A stretch of DNA of 64,000 bases from Sinorhizobium sp. A49 (lineage in GTDB: Bacteria > Pseudomonadota > Alphaproteobacteria > Rhizobiales > Rhizobiaceae): the NCBI RefSeq assembly GCF_002002725.1, contig NZ_MUNW01000052.1:58613-122612 (forward strand), given 5' to 3'. Numbering within the stretch: the first letter of the stretch is position 1; every line of letters begins with the position of its first letter. Below the pieces are notes generated by a model. It saw nothing but the letters and a program-made list of their open reading frames with translations. It was not told the DNA's origin and did not search any database. This document shows positions 35,394 through 44,379 of the stretch, in pieces. The translations under genes were made by a program, and so were the position numbers.

Positions 35394-35566
35394 TCGGGGA
35401 GCCCTCCCGGCTCGCGGCTGCAGCGCCCCTCATGCGGATCGCGCCCAGCTCCAATTGGCATCGCCTGGGAAGGCCGTTTCCTCCACGCGCCTGCCCATGA
35501 AGGAAAAGCTTCGCGCTTCTCATCGGACGGGTCAATAAGGCTGTTCCGTTGGTTGATAGAAAAAAT

Positions 35567-36463
35567 CTATTGAACCTGATTTCGCTCACCGAGAATGCGC
35601 GCTTCATGCAATAGCGCCGACACAAGCGGCGTGAACGGTTCACGATGCGTCGCAACCAGACCAACAGTGTGATGGGCGTCCGGTTCGACGATCGGGATCA
35701 TCCTGATATCTTCGTGAAAACCGAATGATTTCGCGACGTTGAACGGCATGATGCTTGCCCAGCGACCGGTGCGCACATGGGAGAAAAGCACGATCATCGA
35801 ATTCGATTCGAGCGTCGGCTGAGCGACGACGCCAGCCTCGGAGAAATGCTGGTTGATGATCCGTCGGTTCTGCATATCGGCGGTCAATAGACAAAGCCGA
35901 ATGTCGCTAACCTCCTTCCACGTCACGGTTTCGCGATCGGAAAGCGGCGTTCCCGCAGCCGTTACGAGGTGATAGCGCTCGATCTGCAGCGGCACGCTGG
36001 TCACGCGCCCGAGCGGTTCGTTCTCCAGATAGGTGAGGCCAGCGTCGATCTCGAGGTTTTCGAGCAGCGCCAGGATCTGCAGCGACGTGGTCGACAGCAC
36101 CGAGAACGTGACGTCAGGATGCTTTTCCTGAAAGGGCGCGGTGATCATCGGCACCATGGCAAGTGTCGTCGGAATGGCCGCCAGCCTGATGTGCCCTGAG
36201 AGACCTTTGCGCGCCGTGCGCATTTCCTCGCGCATGGTGCGGGCATCGCCGACGATGCGACGGGCCCATTCGAGCACCCGTTGGCCTTCCGGTGTCAGCC
36301 CCTGAAAGCGCGAGCCGCGGCTGACGAGCATGACGCCGAGCTGGCCTTCGAGCTGGCGGATGGCCGCCGACAGCGTCGGCTGCGTCACGCCGCATTCGAG
36401 CGCTGCCCGGCCGAAGTGTTTTTCGCGGGCAAGCACCAGGAACATTTCCAGCTTGTCGATCAT
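35567..36463 (-). CDS. LysR-family regulator, probable regulator of the fds operon
   Basis: A 298-residue LysR protein with an N-terminal winged helix (LEMFLVLAREKHFGRAALECGVTQPTLSAAIRQLE) and an effector-binding domain beginning near residue 92 (IRLAAIPTTLAMVPMI). GAAGG precedes the ATG. It reads in the same direction as fdsG, 173 bp upstream, instead of the usual divergent layout; the same arrangement is common next to fds genes. The effector is presumably formate, inferred from context alone. Its upstream side ends in inverted copies of repeat elements A and B. Confidence 0.9.
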   Translation of the reverse strand: MIDKLEMFLVLAREKHFGRAALECGVTQPTLSAAIRQLEGQLGVMLVSRGSRFQGLTPEGQRVLEWARRIVGDARTMREEMRTARKGLSGHIRLAAIPTTLAMVPMITAPFQEKHPDVTFSVLSTTSLQILALLENLEIDAGLTYLENEPLGRVTSVPLQIERYHLVTAAGTPLSDRETVTWKEVSDIRLCLLTADMQNRRIINQHFSEAGVVAQPTLESNSMIVLFSHVRTGRWASIMPFNVAKSFGFHEDIRMIPIVEPDAHHTVGLVATHREPFTPLVSALLHEARILGERNQVQ

Positions 36464-36489
36464 TCCGAACCTTCGGAGTTTTTGGCTTT

Positions 36490-36533
36490 GCCCCTCACCC
36501 TAGCGCTCTCCCCGCCGCGGCGAGAGGGGACGC
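36490..36533 (-). repeat. Element B, inverted and diverged copy 3
   Basis: Reads CCCCTCACCCTAGCGCTCTC on the plus strand and continues through a CCCCGCCGCGGCGAG core; the reverse complement aligns with the copies at 6161 and 33292 with a few changes and one deletion. It lies just upstream of the lysR start. Confidence 0.65.
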
Positions 36534-36637
36534 GCCCCAATCCCTACCGAAGAGCAATCCCGGCCAAAGAATGTCAGCGTGACCGCAAGATCCTGAACTC
36601 CGCAGACCTGGAGAAGTCATCGGAGCGTGCGGCACGT

Positions 36638-36685
36638 CCCTTCGCCCCGCATGCGGTGAGAAGGTGCCGGCAGGCGGATGAGGGG
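36638..36685 (-). repeat. Element A, inverted copy 2
   Basis: The reverse complement matches 33203-33250 at 43 of 48 positions. It lies 104 bp from the inverted element B copy and 37 bp beyond the SDR stop codon. Confidence 0.7.
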
Positions 36686-36721
36686 CCGATGCTGAAATGC
36701 AAACACGGTGTTGCCCCACAC

Positions 36722-37489
36722 TCACGTGATCAACTGGCCGCCATTGACCTCCAGCACCTGCCCGGTGATATAGCCGGAAAGCGCATGGGAGGCGAGGAAG
36801 AGGTAGGCCGGCGCGCAGTCCTCAGCCGTTCCGAGCCTGCCGATCGGGATCGTCTTGCGCGTTGCTTCCAGTTTTTCCGGTGACGAGTAGCGTTCGTGGA
36901 ACTCGGTGGTGATGGTACCGGGTGAAACGCAATTGACCCGGATGCCCTCCGGTGCCAGTTCCCGCGCCAGCGCCTTGGAATAGGTGGAGACGAACGCCTT
37001 GGTCGCCGAATAGATCGACGAGCCGGCGCTGCCGCCGGTCAGGGCCGAAATCGACACGGTGTTGACGATTGCCGGATGCGTGCCCTTGCGTAAGTGCGGC
37101 AGCAGCGCCCGCGTCATCTCGACCACCGAGGTCTGGTTGAGCTGAACGACGGTGCGATACTGCTCGTCCGTCAACTCCGCCGCCGGAAAACGGCCAACCA
37201 TCGTGCCGGCGTTGTTGACGAGGATATCGATGCTGTCGAAACGGCTGCGGACAGCATCCGCCAGTGCCTCGACGCCACCCTCTGCCAGGAAATCGGCTGC
37301 CGCCACATGCGCCCGCCCCTCGGTCGCGGCCGTCTCCAGGAAATCCGGAAGGTCGCCGATCGCCCTCCCGGCATGGACGAACACATGCGCGCCGCAATCG
37401 AGAAACTGCCGCGCCACTTCAAGGCCGATGCCGCGTCCACCGCCGGTCACCACCACAGTCATGCCTTTGAACAAGGCCGGATGAAACAT
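36722..37489 (-). CDS. Short-chain dehydrogenase/reductase
   Basis: A classical SDR of 255 residues. Seen: the nucleotide motif TGGGRGIG near 15-22, the NNAG motif, the catalytic serine in VNTVSISALTG, the YSATK motif with catalytic tyrosine and lysine, and a C-terminus ITGQVLEVNGGQ. AGGGA precedes ATG 37489. It is divergent from glpR (172 bp), so the GlpR-like operator there could influence it, but a link to glycerol is not shown. NAD(P)H-dependent oxidation or reduction of an alcohol/carbonyl; substrate unknown. Confidence 0.9.
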   Translation of the reverse strand: MFHPALFKGMTVVVTGGGRGIGLEVARQFLDCGAHVFVHAGRAIGDLPDFLETAATEGRAHVAAADFLAEGGVEALADAVRSRFDSIDILVNNAGTMVGRFPAAELTDEQYRTVVQLNQTSVVEMTRALLPHLRKGTHPAIVNTVSISALTGGSAGSSIYSATKAFVSTYSKALARELAPEGIRVNCVSPGTITTEFHERYSSPEKLEATRKTIPIGRLGTAEDCAPAYLFLASHALSGYITGQVLEVNGGQLIT

Positions 37490-37612
37490 GTCTTTTCCCT
37501 CTTCCCGTTATTGCCAAAGTCGCCTATCGCCGGGGTGATTGCAACGCGCGCAATTCACATGCGCCGACGAAAGCAGAATCGCGACAAACGCCGATTTCTG
37601 AAATTGCACAGC

Positions 37613-37645
37613 TTTCGTTTTTGCATATTATGAAAAAAAACGAAA
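37613..37645. promoter_or_regulatory. Candidate GlpR operator upstream of glpR
   Basis: A perfect 10-bp inverted repeat, TTTCGTTTTT (37613-37622) and AAAAACGAAA (37636-37645), 13-bp spacer, ending 16 bp before the glpR start. TTTCGTTT is the typical half-site of DeoR/GlpR-family repressors, so autoregulation is likely. Confidence 0.65.
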
Positions 37646-37661
37646 ACGGGGAGGTTTCGGA

Positions 37662-38426
37662 ATGTATTTGACGGGGCGGCAGGCGGAGATCCTGGAACTG
37701 GCGAAGAACGAAGGACGCGTGCTCGTCGAGGAGCTGGCGCAGCGCTTTTCGGTGACGCCGCAGACCATCCGCAAGGACCTGAACGACCTCTGCGACGCCA
37801 AGATCCTCAACCGGATTCACGGCGGCGCGATCTTCCCGAGCGGCAAGGAAAACGTCAAATACGATGCCCGCCGGCAGATCGCCGCACCGGAGAAGCAGGC
37901 GATCGGCAGGGCCGCCGCAGCCCTCATCCCCGACAACGCCTCTCTGTTCATCAATATCGGCACCACGACGGAAGCGGTCGGCGAAGCGCTTCTCGACCAC
38001 AAGGAATTGATGGTCATCACCAACAATATCAATGTCGCCAACCACTTGCGCGTCTTCCCGTCGATCGAGGTGGTCATCACCGGTGGGGTCGTTCGCGGCT
38101 CCGACGGCGGCATCGTCGGCGAAGCGGCGGTCGACTTCATCAAGCAGTTCAAGGTGGACTTCGCCGTCATCGGCGCCTCGGCCATCGACCATGACGGCGC
38201 ACTGCTCGATTTCGATTTTCGCGAAGTGAAAGTCGCCCAGGCAATCATCGCCAATGCCCGCCATGTCATCCTTGTTTCCGATTCGACAAAATTCGAAAGA
38301 ACGGCGCCGGTTCGCATCGGCCACATCTCCCAGGTCCAGACCTTCATCACCGATCGCTGTCTTATTGATAACGTGCGGAAAATCTGCGCCGAACAGGACG
38401 TTCGCCTGATCGAAACAGAGGCCTGA
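37662..38426 (+). CDS. glpR: DeoR-family glycerol regulon repressor
   Basis: A 254-residue DeoR/GlpR protein: helix-turn-helix RQAEILELAKNEGRVLVEELAQRFSVTPQTIRKDLNDL, the linker HGGAI, and a DeoRC sugar-phosphate-binding domain (LFINIGTTTEAVGEAL, VVITGGVVRGSDGGIVG, FDFREVKVAQAII). It would bind glycerol-3-phosphate. GGGGAGG precedes the ATG, and a perfect TTTCG-type inverted repeat lies in its own promoter. glpD follows 131 bp downstream with its own phased TTCG array, then the glycerol transporter genes, which fixes the identity. Confidence 0.93.
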   Translation: MYLTGRQAEILELAKNEGRVLVEELAQRFSVTPQTIRKDLNDLCDAKILNRIHGGAIFPSGKENVKYDARRQIAAPEKQAIGRAAAALIPDNASLFINIGTTTEAVGEALLDHKELMVITNNINVANHLRVFPSIEVVITGGVVRGSDGGIVGEAAVDFIKQFKVDFAVIGASAIDHDGALLDFDFREVKVAQAIIANARHVILVSDSTKFERTAPVRIGHISQVQTFITDRCLIDNVRKICAEQDVRLIETEA

Positions 38427-38464
38427 AAAGCGCTTTTTTAGACGATCCTGAGATTCGCCCAACA

Positions 38465-38511
38465 TTCGTTTGACATTCGATATGTTTTCGCTTTAACTGA
38501 TTTCGCTTTCG
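38465..38511 (+). promoter_or_regulatory. Phased TTCG array upstream of glpD, candidate GlpR sites
   Basis: TTCG tetramers begin at 38465, 38476, 38487, 38502 and 38508. The first three are exactly 11 bp apart, so they lie on one face of the helix. Several are in the form TTTCGCTTT or ATTCG. DeoR-type proteins bind such direct repeats. The array sits 47-90 bp before the glpD start. Confidence 0.55.
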
Positions 38512-38557
38512 CGATTGCACCAATTTGTGCATTGCGAAATGTGGGAGGGGAAAAGCA

Positions 38558-40075
38558 GTGGCAGAGCAGGCAATCTTCGACGTCTTCGTTATCGGCGGCG
38601 GCATCAACGGATGCGGCATCGCGCGTGATGCGGTCGGTCGGGGATACTCGGTTGCGCTTGCCGAGATGAACGACTTTGCCTCCGGCACGTCGTCGGGATC
38701 GACCAAGCTCATCCACGGCGGCCTGCGCTATCTCGAACATTATGAGTTTCGCCTGGTGCGCGAAGCGCTGATGGAGCGTGAAGTGCTCTGGGCGATGGCA
38801 CCGCACGTCATCTGGCCGATGCGCTTCGTTCTGCCCTACCATAAAGGCGGCCCGCGCCCGGCCTGGCTCATCCGCCTCGGCCTGTTTCTTTACGACCATA
38901 TCGGCGGCCGCAAGCTGCTGCCGGCGACGGCGACGCTCGACATGACCCGCGACCCGGCCGGCAAACCGTTGAAGCGGCTGTTCACCAAGGCATTCGAATA
39001 CTCCGACGGCTGGGTCAACGACGCCCGTCTGGTTGTGCTCAACGCCCGCGATGCGGCGAACCGCGGCGCGAGGATCATGGCGCGCACCCGTGTGATCTCG
39101 GCCAAGCGCGACAACGGCACATGGACGATCGAAACCGAAGATACCCAAACCGGCGAGCGCCGACAGACGCGGGCGCGCATGCTGGTCAATGCCGCAGGCC
39201 CGTGGGTCGATGCGGTGCTTTCAGGCGCGCTGGGCAAGAACGACGTCCACAACGTGCGCCTCGTCCAGGGCAGCCACATTGTCGTGCGCAAGAAGTTCAG
39301 CGACCCGCGCGCCTACTTCTTCCAGAATCCGGATGGCCGGATCATGTTCGCCATCCCCTACGAGGACGATTTCACGCTGATCGGCACCACCGATCGCGAC
39401 TATACCGACAACCCGGCCGACGTCCGTATCAGTGACGCCGAGGTCGACTATCTCTGCAAGGCGGCAAGCGAGTATTTCCTCGAGCCGGTGGAGAAGGACG
39501 ACATCGTCTGGACCTATTCCGCCGTCCGGCCGCTGTTCGACGACGGTGCCAGCAAGGCGCAGGAAGCAACGCGCGATTACGTTCTTCGCGTCGAGGGCGA
39601 CAGGACGACAGCACCGCTGTTGAACGTCTTCGGCGGCAAGCTGACGACCTATCGTCGCCTGAGCGAATCCGCGCTCGAAAAGATCGGCGAGGCCATCGGC
39701 GTCAAGGGCGCCAAGTGGACGGCCGGCTCGAGCCTGCCGGGCGGGGATTTCCCGGCAACAGCCTATGCCGACGAGGTCGCCAAGCTTCACAAGAAATATC
39801 CCTTCCTTGCCGCAGGCCATGTGCGCCGGCTGATCCGCCTCTACGGCACGCGCGCCGCGGCGCTGCTCGGATCGGTAGCGAACGAGGCTGGCCTTGGCCG
39901 CCGTTTCGGCGCCGACCTCTACGAGGCGGAAGTGAAGTGGCTGATCAACGAGGAGTGGGCCCGGCACGCCGAGGACGTGCTGTGGCGGCGCACCAAACTG
40001 GGATTGAAGCTGACGCCCGGCGAGGCGGCAGCATTGGAGGAATACATGCGGGGCGCGGCGAACGCCGCCGCCTGA
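38558..40075 (+). CDS. glpD: Glycerol-3-phosphate dehydrogenase (FAD, quinone-linked)
   Basis: Oxidises glycerol-3-phosphate to dihydroxyacetone phosphate at the inner membrane and feeds the quinone pool. The 505 residues show the FAD motif VIGGGINGCGIARDA at the start, GTSSGSTKLIHGGLRYLE, LVNAAGPWVD, IMFAIPYEDDFTLIGTTD and FGGKLTTYRRL. The start is GTG 38558, chosen because GGAGGGG sits seven bases upstream; an ATG-like start further upstream lacks one. It precedes the transporter glpS by 51 bp and is probably co-transcribed with it. Confidence 0.95.
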   Translation: MAEQAIFDVFVIGGGINGCGIARDAVGRGYSVALAEMNDFASGTSSGSTKLIHGGLRYLEHYEFRLVREALMEREVLWAMAPHVIWPMRFVLPYHKGGPRPAWLIRLGLFLYDHIGGRKLLPATATLDMTRDPAGKPLKRLFTKAFEYSDGWVNDARLVVLNARDAANRGARIMARTRVISAKRDNGTWTIETEDTQTGERRQTRARMLVNAAGPWVDAVLSGALGKNDVHNVRLVQGSHIVVRKKFSDPRAYFFQNPDGRIMFAIPYEDDFTLIGTTDRDYTDNPADVRISDAEVDYLCKAASEYFLEPVEKDDIVWTYSAVRPLFDDGASKAQEATRDYVLRVEGDRTTAPLLNVFGGKLTTYRRLSESALEKIGEAIGVKGAKWTAGSSLPGGDFPATAYADEVAKLHKKYPFLAAGHVRRLIRLYGTRAAALLGSVANEAGLGRRFGADLYEAEVKWLINEEWARHAEDVLWRRTKLGLKLTPGEAAALEEYMRGAANAAA

Positions 40076-40126
40076 GGACCCCGCATACTGGAATGCCGAT
40101 GGCTGGGTGGAACACCGGAGAATTCA

Positions 40127-41197
40127 ATGCTTGAAATGAAGAAGATATCCAAGGTCGTGGGTGGGGAGACACATATCTACCCGACCGATCTTGTGCTGCA
40201 GAGGGGGACGCTCAATGTGCTGCTCGGCCCGACCCTTTCCGGCAAGACGTCGCTGATGCGGCTGATGGCCGGCCTTGACAAGCCTGCCTCCGGTTCGCTG
40301 ATCTTCGACGGCACCGACGTCACCGGCCTGCGGGTCCAGAAGCGCTCCGTGGCGATGGTCTACCAGCAGTTCATCAACTACCCGTCGATGACCGTTTACG
40401 AAAACATCGCCTCGCCAATGCGCATCAAGGGTTCGGACACAGCCACGATCGATCGCGAAGTGCGCAAGGCCGCCGAGCTTCTGAAGCTCGGGCCCTATCT
40501 CGACCGCACGCCGCTCAGCCTCTCCGGCGGCCAGCAGCAGCGCACGGCGCTGGCGCGCGCCATCGTCAAGAATGCCGACCTCGTGCTTCTCGACGAACCG
40601 CTTGCCAACCTCGACTACAAGCTGCGCGAAGAACTGCGTGAGGAACTGCCGAAGATCTTTGCGGCCTCCGGCGCGATTTTCGTCTACGCCACCACGGAAC
40701 CATCGGAAGCGCTGCTTCTCGGCGGCTACACGGCGGCGCTCAGCCAGGGCCGCATCACCCAGTTCGGCAAGACCATCGACGTCTACCGTCGCCCGGTCGA
40801 CCTGGTGACGGCACGCACCTTCGCCGATCCGCCGCTGAACACAATCGAGCTCATCAAGTCGGGCCTGATCTTCACGTTTGACGGCAAGCATGTTCTGTCT
40901 GTTCCCGCCCACCTTTCGGCGCTGCCGGACGGCCCCTGCACGGTCGCCTTCCAGCCGCACCACCTGTCGTTCGACCGTCCCTTCGACGGCGCGACACCGC
41001 TGACGGTCAAGACGGCAATCTCTGAAATCGCAGGCTCCGAAAGCTTCATCCACGTCGGCTTTTCCGGTGCGCGCTGGGTCATGCTGGCGCCGGGCATCCA
41101 CGACATCGAACCGGACGCAACCCTCGAGGTCTTCGTCGATATCCGCCACCTGATGGCCTTCGGGCCGGATGGGCGCGCGATCGGCAAAACGGCCTGA
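40127..41197 (+). CDS. glpS: Glycerol ABC transporter ATPase 1
   Basis: A MalK-type ATPase of 356 residues. Walker A is GPTLSGKT (34-41), the signature LSGGQ is intact (132-136), and Walker B is LVLLDEP with E157. The switch position, histidine in almost all ABC ATPases, is T190 here (YATTEPSEA against YVTHDQTEA in the partner). The C-terminal TOBE-like domain is present. CGGAG precedes the ATG. Order and content match glpSTPQUV of Rhizobium leguminosarum, a glycerol importer. Works as a heterodimer with GlpT at the inner membrane; see findings for the complementary defects. Confidence 0.92.
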   Translation: MLEMKKISKVVGGETHIYPTDLVLQRGTLNVLLGPTLSGKTSLMRLMAGLDKPASGSLIFDGTDVTGLRVQKRSVAMVYQQFINYPSMTVYENIASPMRIKGSDTATIDREVRKAAELLKLGPYLDRTPLSLSGGQQQRTALARAIVKNADLVLLDEPLANLDYKLREELREELPKIFAASGAIFVYATTEPSEALLLGGYTAALSQGRITQFGKTIDVYRRPVDLVTARTFADPPLNTIELIKSGLIFTFDGKHVLSVPAHLSALPDGPCTVAFQPHHLSFDRPFDGATPLTVKTAISEIAGSESFIHVGFSGARWVMLAPGIHDIEPDATLEVFVDIRHLMAFGPDGRAIGKTA

Positions 41198-41219
41198 GGA
41201 GGCGCTGGGAGGAAAGACA

Positions 41220-42290
<1,071 letters not shown>

Positions 42291-42292
42291 TC

Positions 42293-43159
42293 ATGGAAAA
42301 GACCTGGAACAACAAGGCCTGGTTCATGGTTCTGCCGGTGCTGGTGCTCGTCGCCTTCTCGGCGGTGATCCCGCTGATGACGGTGGTCAACTATTCGGTT
42401 CAGGACACCTTCGGCAACAACGAGTTCTTCTGGGCGGGCACCGACTGGTATGTCGAAGTCCTGACCTCCGACCGCTTCTGGGATGCGCTCACCCGCAACC
42501 TGATCTTCTCGGCGATCATTCTTGCGATCGAAATCCCGCTCGGCATCATCATCGCGCTCAACATGCCCAAGAAGGGCCTCGGCGTGCCGGTCTGCCTCGT
42601 CCTGATGGCGCTACCGCTCTTGATCCCGTGGAACGTCGTCGGCACCATCTGGCAGGTCTTCGGCCGCGTCGACATCGGCCTGCTCGGCCACACGCTGGAA
42701 GCGCTCGGGATCAACTACAATTACGTGCAGAACCCCATGGACGCCTGGGTGACGCTGATCGTCATGGATGTCTGGCACTGGACGAGCCTCGTCGTGCTTC
42801 TGTGCTATGCCGGCCTCGTCTCGATCCCCGACGCCTACTATCAGGCAGCCAAGATCGATGGCGCGTCGCGCTGGTCCGTGTTCCGCTACATCCAGCTCCC
42901 GAAGATGAAGCGGGTGCTGCTGATCGCCTTCCTGCTGCGCTTCATGGATAGTTTCATGATCTATACAGAGCCCTTCGTCGTCACCGGCGGCGGCCCCGGC
43001 AACTCGACCACCTTCCTGTCGATCGACCTCGTCAAGATGGCCATCGGCCAGTTCGACCTCGGTCCGGCGGCAGCCCTATCGATCATCTACTTCCTCATCG
43101 TCCTGCTGCTCTCGTGGATCTTCTACACCGTGATGACCACAAGCGACGCGCAGAGCTGA
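42293..43159 (+). CDS. glpP: Glycerol ABC transporter permease 1
   Basis: A 288-residue MalF/UgpA-type inner-membrane permease with about six hydrophobic helices. It has the cytoplasmic EAA-like loop YYQAAKIDGASRWSVFRYIQLPKMKRVL that docks on the ATPases, and TEPFVVTGGGPGNSTTFL after it. Its start lies two bases beyond the glpT stop, so translation is coupled. Partner of GlpQ. Glycerol specificity comes from synteny with the known rhizobial operon. Confidence 0.92.
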   Translation: MEKTWNNKAWFMVLPVLVLVAFSAVIPLMTVVNYSVQDTFGNNEFFWAGTDWYVEVLTSDRFWDALTRNLIFSAIILAIEIPLGIIIALNMPKKGLGVPVCLVLMALPLLIPWNVVGTIWQVFGRVDIGLLGHTLEALGINYNYVQNPMDAWVTLIVMDVWHWTSLVVLLCYAGLVSIPDAYYQAAKIDGASRWSVFRYIQLPKMKRVLLIAFLLRFMDSFMIYTEPFVVTGGGPGNSTTFLSIDLVKMAIGQFDLGPAAALSIIYFLIVLLLSWIFYTVMTTSDAQS

Positions 43160-43179
43160 GCCGGAAGGGAGGAAAAACC

Positions 43180-44004
43180 ATGACCGCTAAAACACAACCC
43201 CTGTCGCAACGCCTCTCCTGGCTGATCCCGACGGTCTACATCCTGTTTCTGCTGCTGCCGATCTACTGGCTCGTCAACATGAGCTTCAAGGAGACGAGCG
43301 AAATCCTCAGCACGTTTTCGCTGTGGCCGCAGAACCCGACCCTGCGGAACTATACGGTGATCTTCACCGATCCGTCCTGGTACAAGGGCTACATCAACTC
43401 GATCATCTATGTCGTCATGAACACGGTGATCTCGGTGGCAGCAGCCCTGCCGGCGGCCTACGCCTTCTCGCGTTATCGCTTCCTTGGCGACAAGCACCTG
43501 TTCTTCTGGCTCTTGACCAACCGCATGGCGCCTCCGGCCGTTTTCGCCCTGCCGTTCTTCCAGCTCTATTCGGCCTTCGGCCTGATCGATACGCACATTG
43601 CCGTGGCGCTTGCCCACTGCCTGTTCAACGTACCGCTCGCGGTCTGGATCCTGGAAGGCTTCATGTCGGGCGTGCCGAAGGAGATCGACGAAACCGCCTA
43701 TATCGACGGCTATTCGTTCCCGCGCTTCTTCCTGAAGATCTTCACGCCGTTGATCGCCTCCGGCATCGGCGTCGCGGCCTTCTTCTGCTTCATGTTCTCC
43801 TGGGTCGAGCTTCTGCTCGCCCGCACGCTGACGACCACGGCGGCAAAGCCGATTGCCGCCATCATGACCCGCACCGTGTCCGCCTCCGGCCTTGACTGGG
43901 GCGTGCTGGCGGCGGCAGGCGTGCTCACCATCATCCCCGGCGCGCTCGTGATCTATTTCGTGCGCAACTACATCGCCAAGGGCTTTGCCCTGGGCCGCGT
44001 CTAA
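43180..44004 (+). CDS. glpQ: Glycerol ABC transporter permease 2
   Basis: A 274-residue MalG/UgpE-type permease with about six helices. The docking loop reads PKEIDETAYIDGYSFPRFFLKIFTPL, preceded by the typical AAYAFSRYRFLGDKHLFFWLLTNRMAPP segment. GGGAGG precedes ATG 43180; it starts 20 bp after glpP. The symbol follows rhizobial glpSTPQUV usage and does not mean the E. coli phosphodiesterase GlpQ. Confidence 0.92.
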   Translation: MTAKTQPLSQRLSWLIPTVYILFLLLPIYWLVNMSFKETSEILSTFSLWPQNPTLRNYTVIFTDPSWYKGYINSIIYVVMNTVISVAAALPAAYAFSRYRFLGDKHLFFWLLTNRMAPPAVFALPFFQLYSAFGLIDTHIAVALAHCLFNVPLAVWILEGFMSGVPKEIDETAYIDGYSFPRFFLKIFTPLIASGIGVAAFFCFMFSWVELLLARTLTTTAAKPIAAIMTRTVSASGLDWGVLAAAGVLTIIPGALVIYFVRNYIAKGFALGRV

Positions 44005-44016
44005 AGGAGCTTCGTC

Positions 44017-44301
44017 ATGAATTTCTCATGGATGGCATGGACGCTGCCGACGGCGCTGTTCTTCATCACCATCGCGCTGCTGCTCGTTGGCATGGGCATC
44101 TGGGAATATGTCTCGCCGGGCGGCAACCCGCGCGTCGGTATCCTGCGGTTCGAAACGACGCGCGGCGACCGGCTCTTCGTTTCGCTGCTCGGCAGCGCCT
44201 TCATTCACCTCGCATGGCTCGGCCTCGGCGGCGGACAGGACCTCTGGTGGGCGCTGGCGCTCTCCGTCGTCTATGCCGTCGGCGTCTTCCGCTACGTCTG
44301 A
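44017..44301 (+). CDS. glpU: Small membrane protein of the glycerol transporter operon (DUF2160-like)
   Basis: A 94-residue protein with three hydrophobic stretches: WMAWTLPTALFFITIALLLVGMG, LLGSAFIHLAWLGLG and WWALALSVVYAVGVF. Between the first two is a conserved-looking soluble loop with GNPRVGILRFETTRGDRLF. It lies 12 bp after glpQ and 78 bp before the binding protein, exactly where glpU sits in the rhizobial glycerol operon. Its role is not known; it might stabilise the permease pair. AGGAG precedes the ATG. Confidence 0.85.
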   Translation: MNFSWMAWTLPTALFFITIALLLVGMGIWEYVSPGGNPRVGILRFETTRGDRLFVSLLGSAFIHLAWLGLGGGQDLWWALALSVVYAVGVFRYV

Positions 44302-44379
44302 GGCGATCAAAATGGCAGGTCCGGGAGGGCCTTCCGACACTGCAATGAACGCAATCGCAAAACCCAAAGGGAGGAAATT

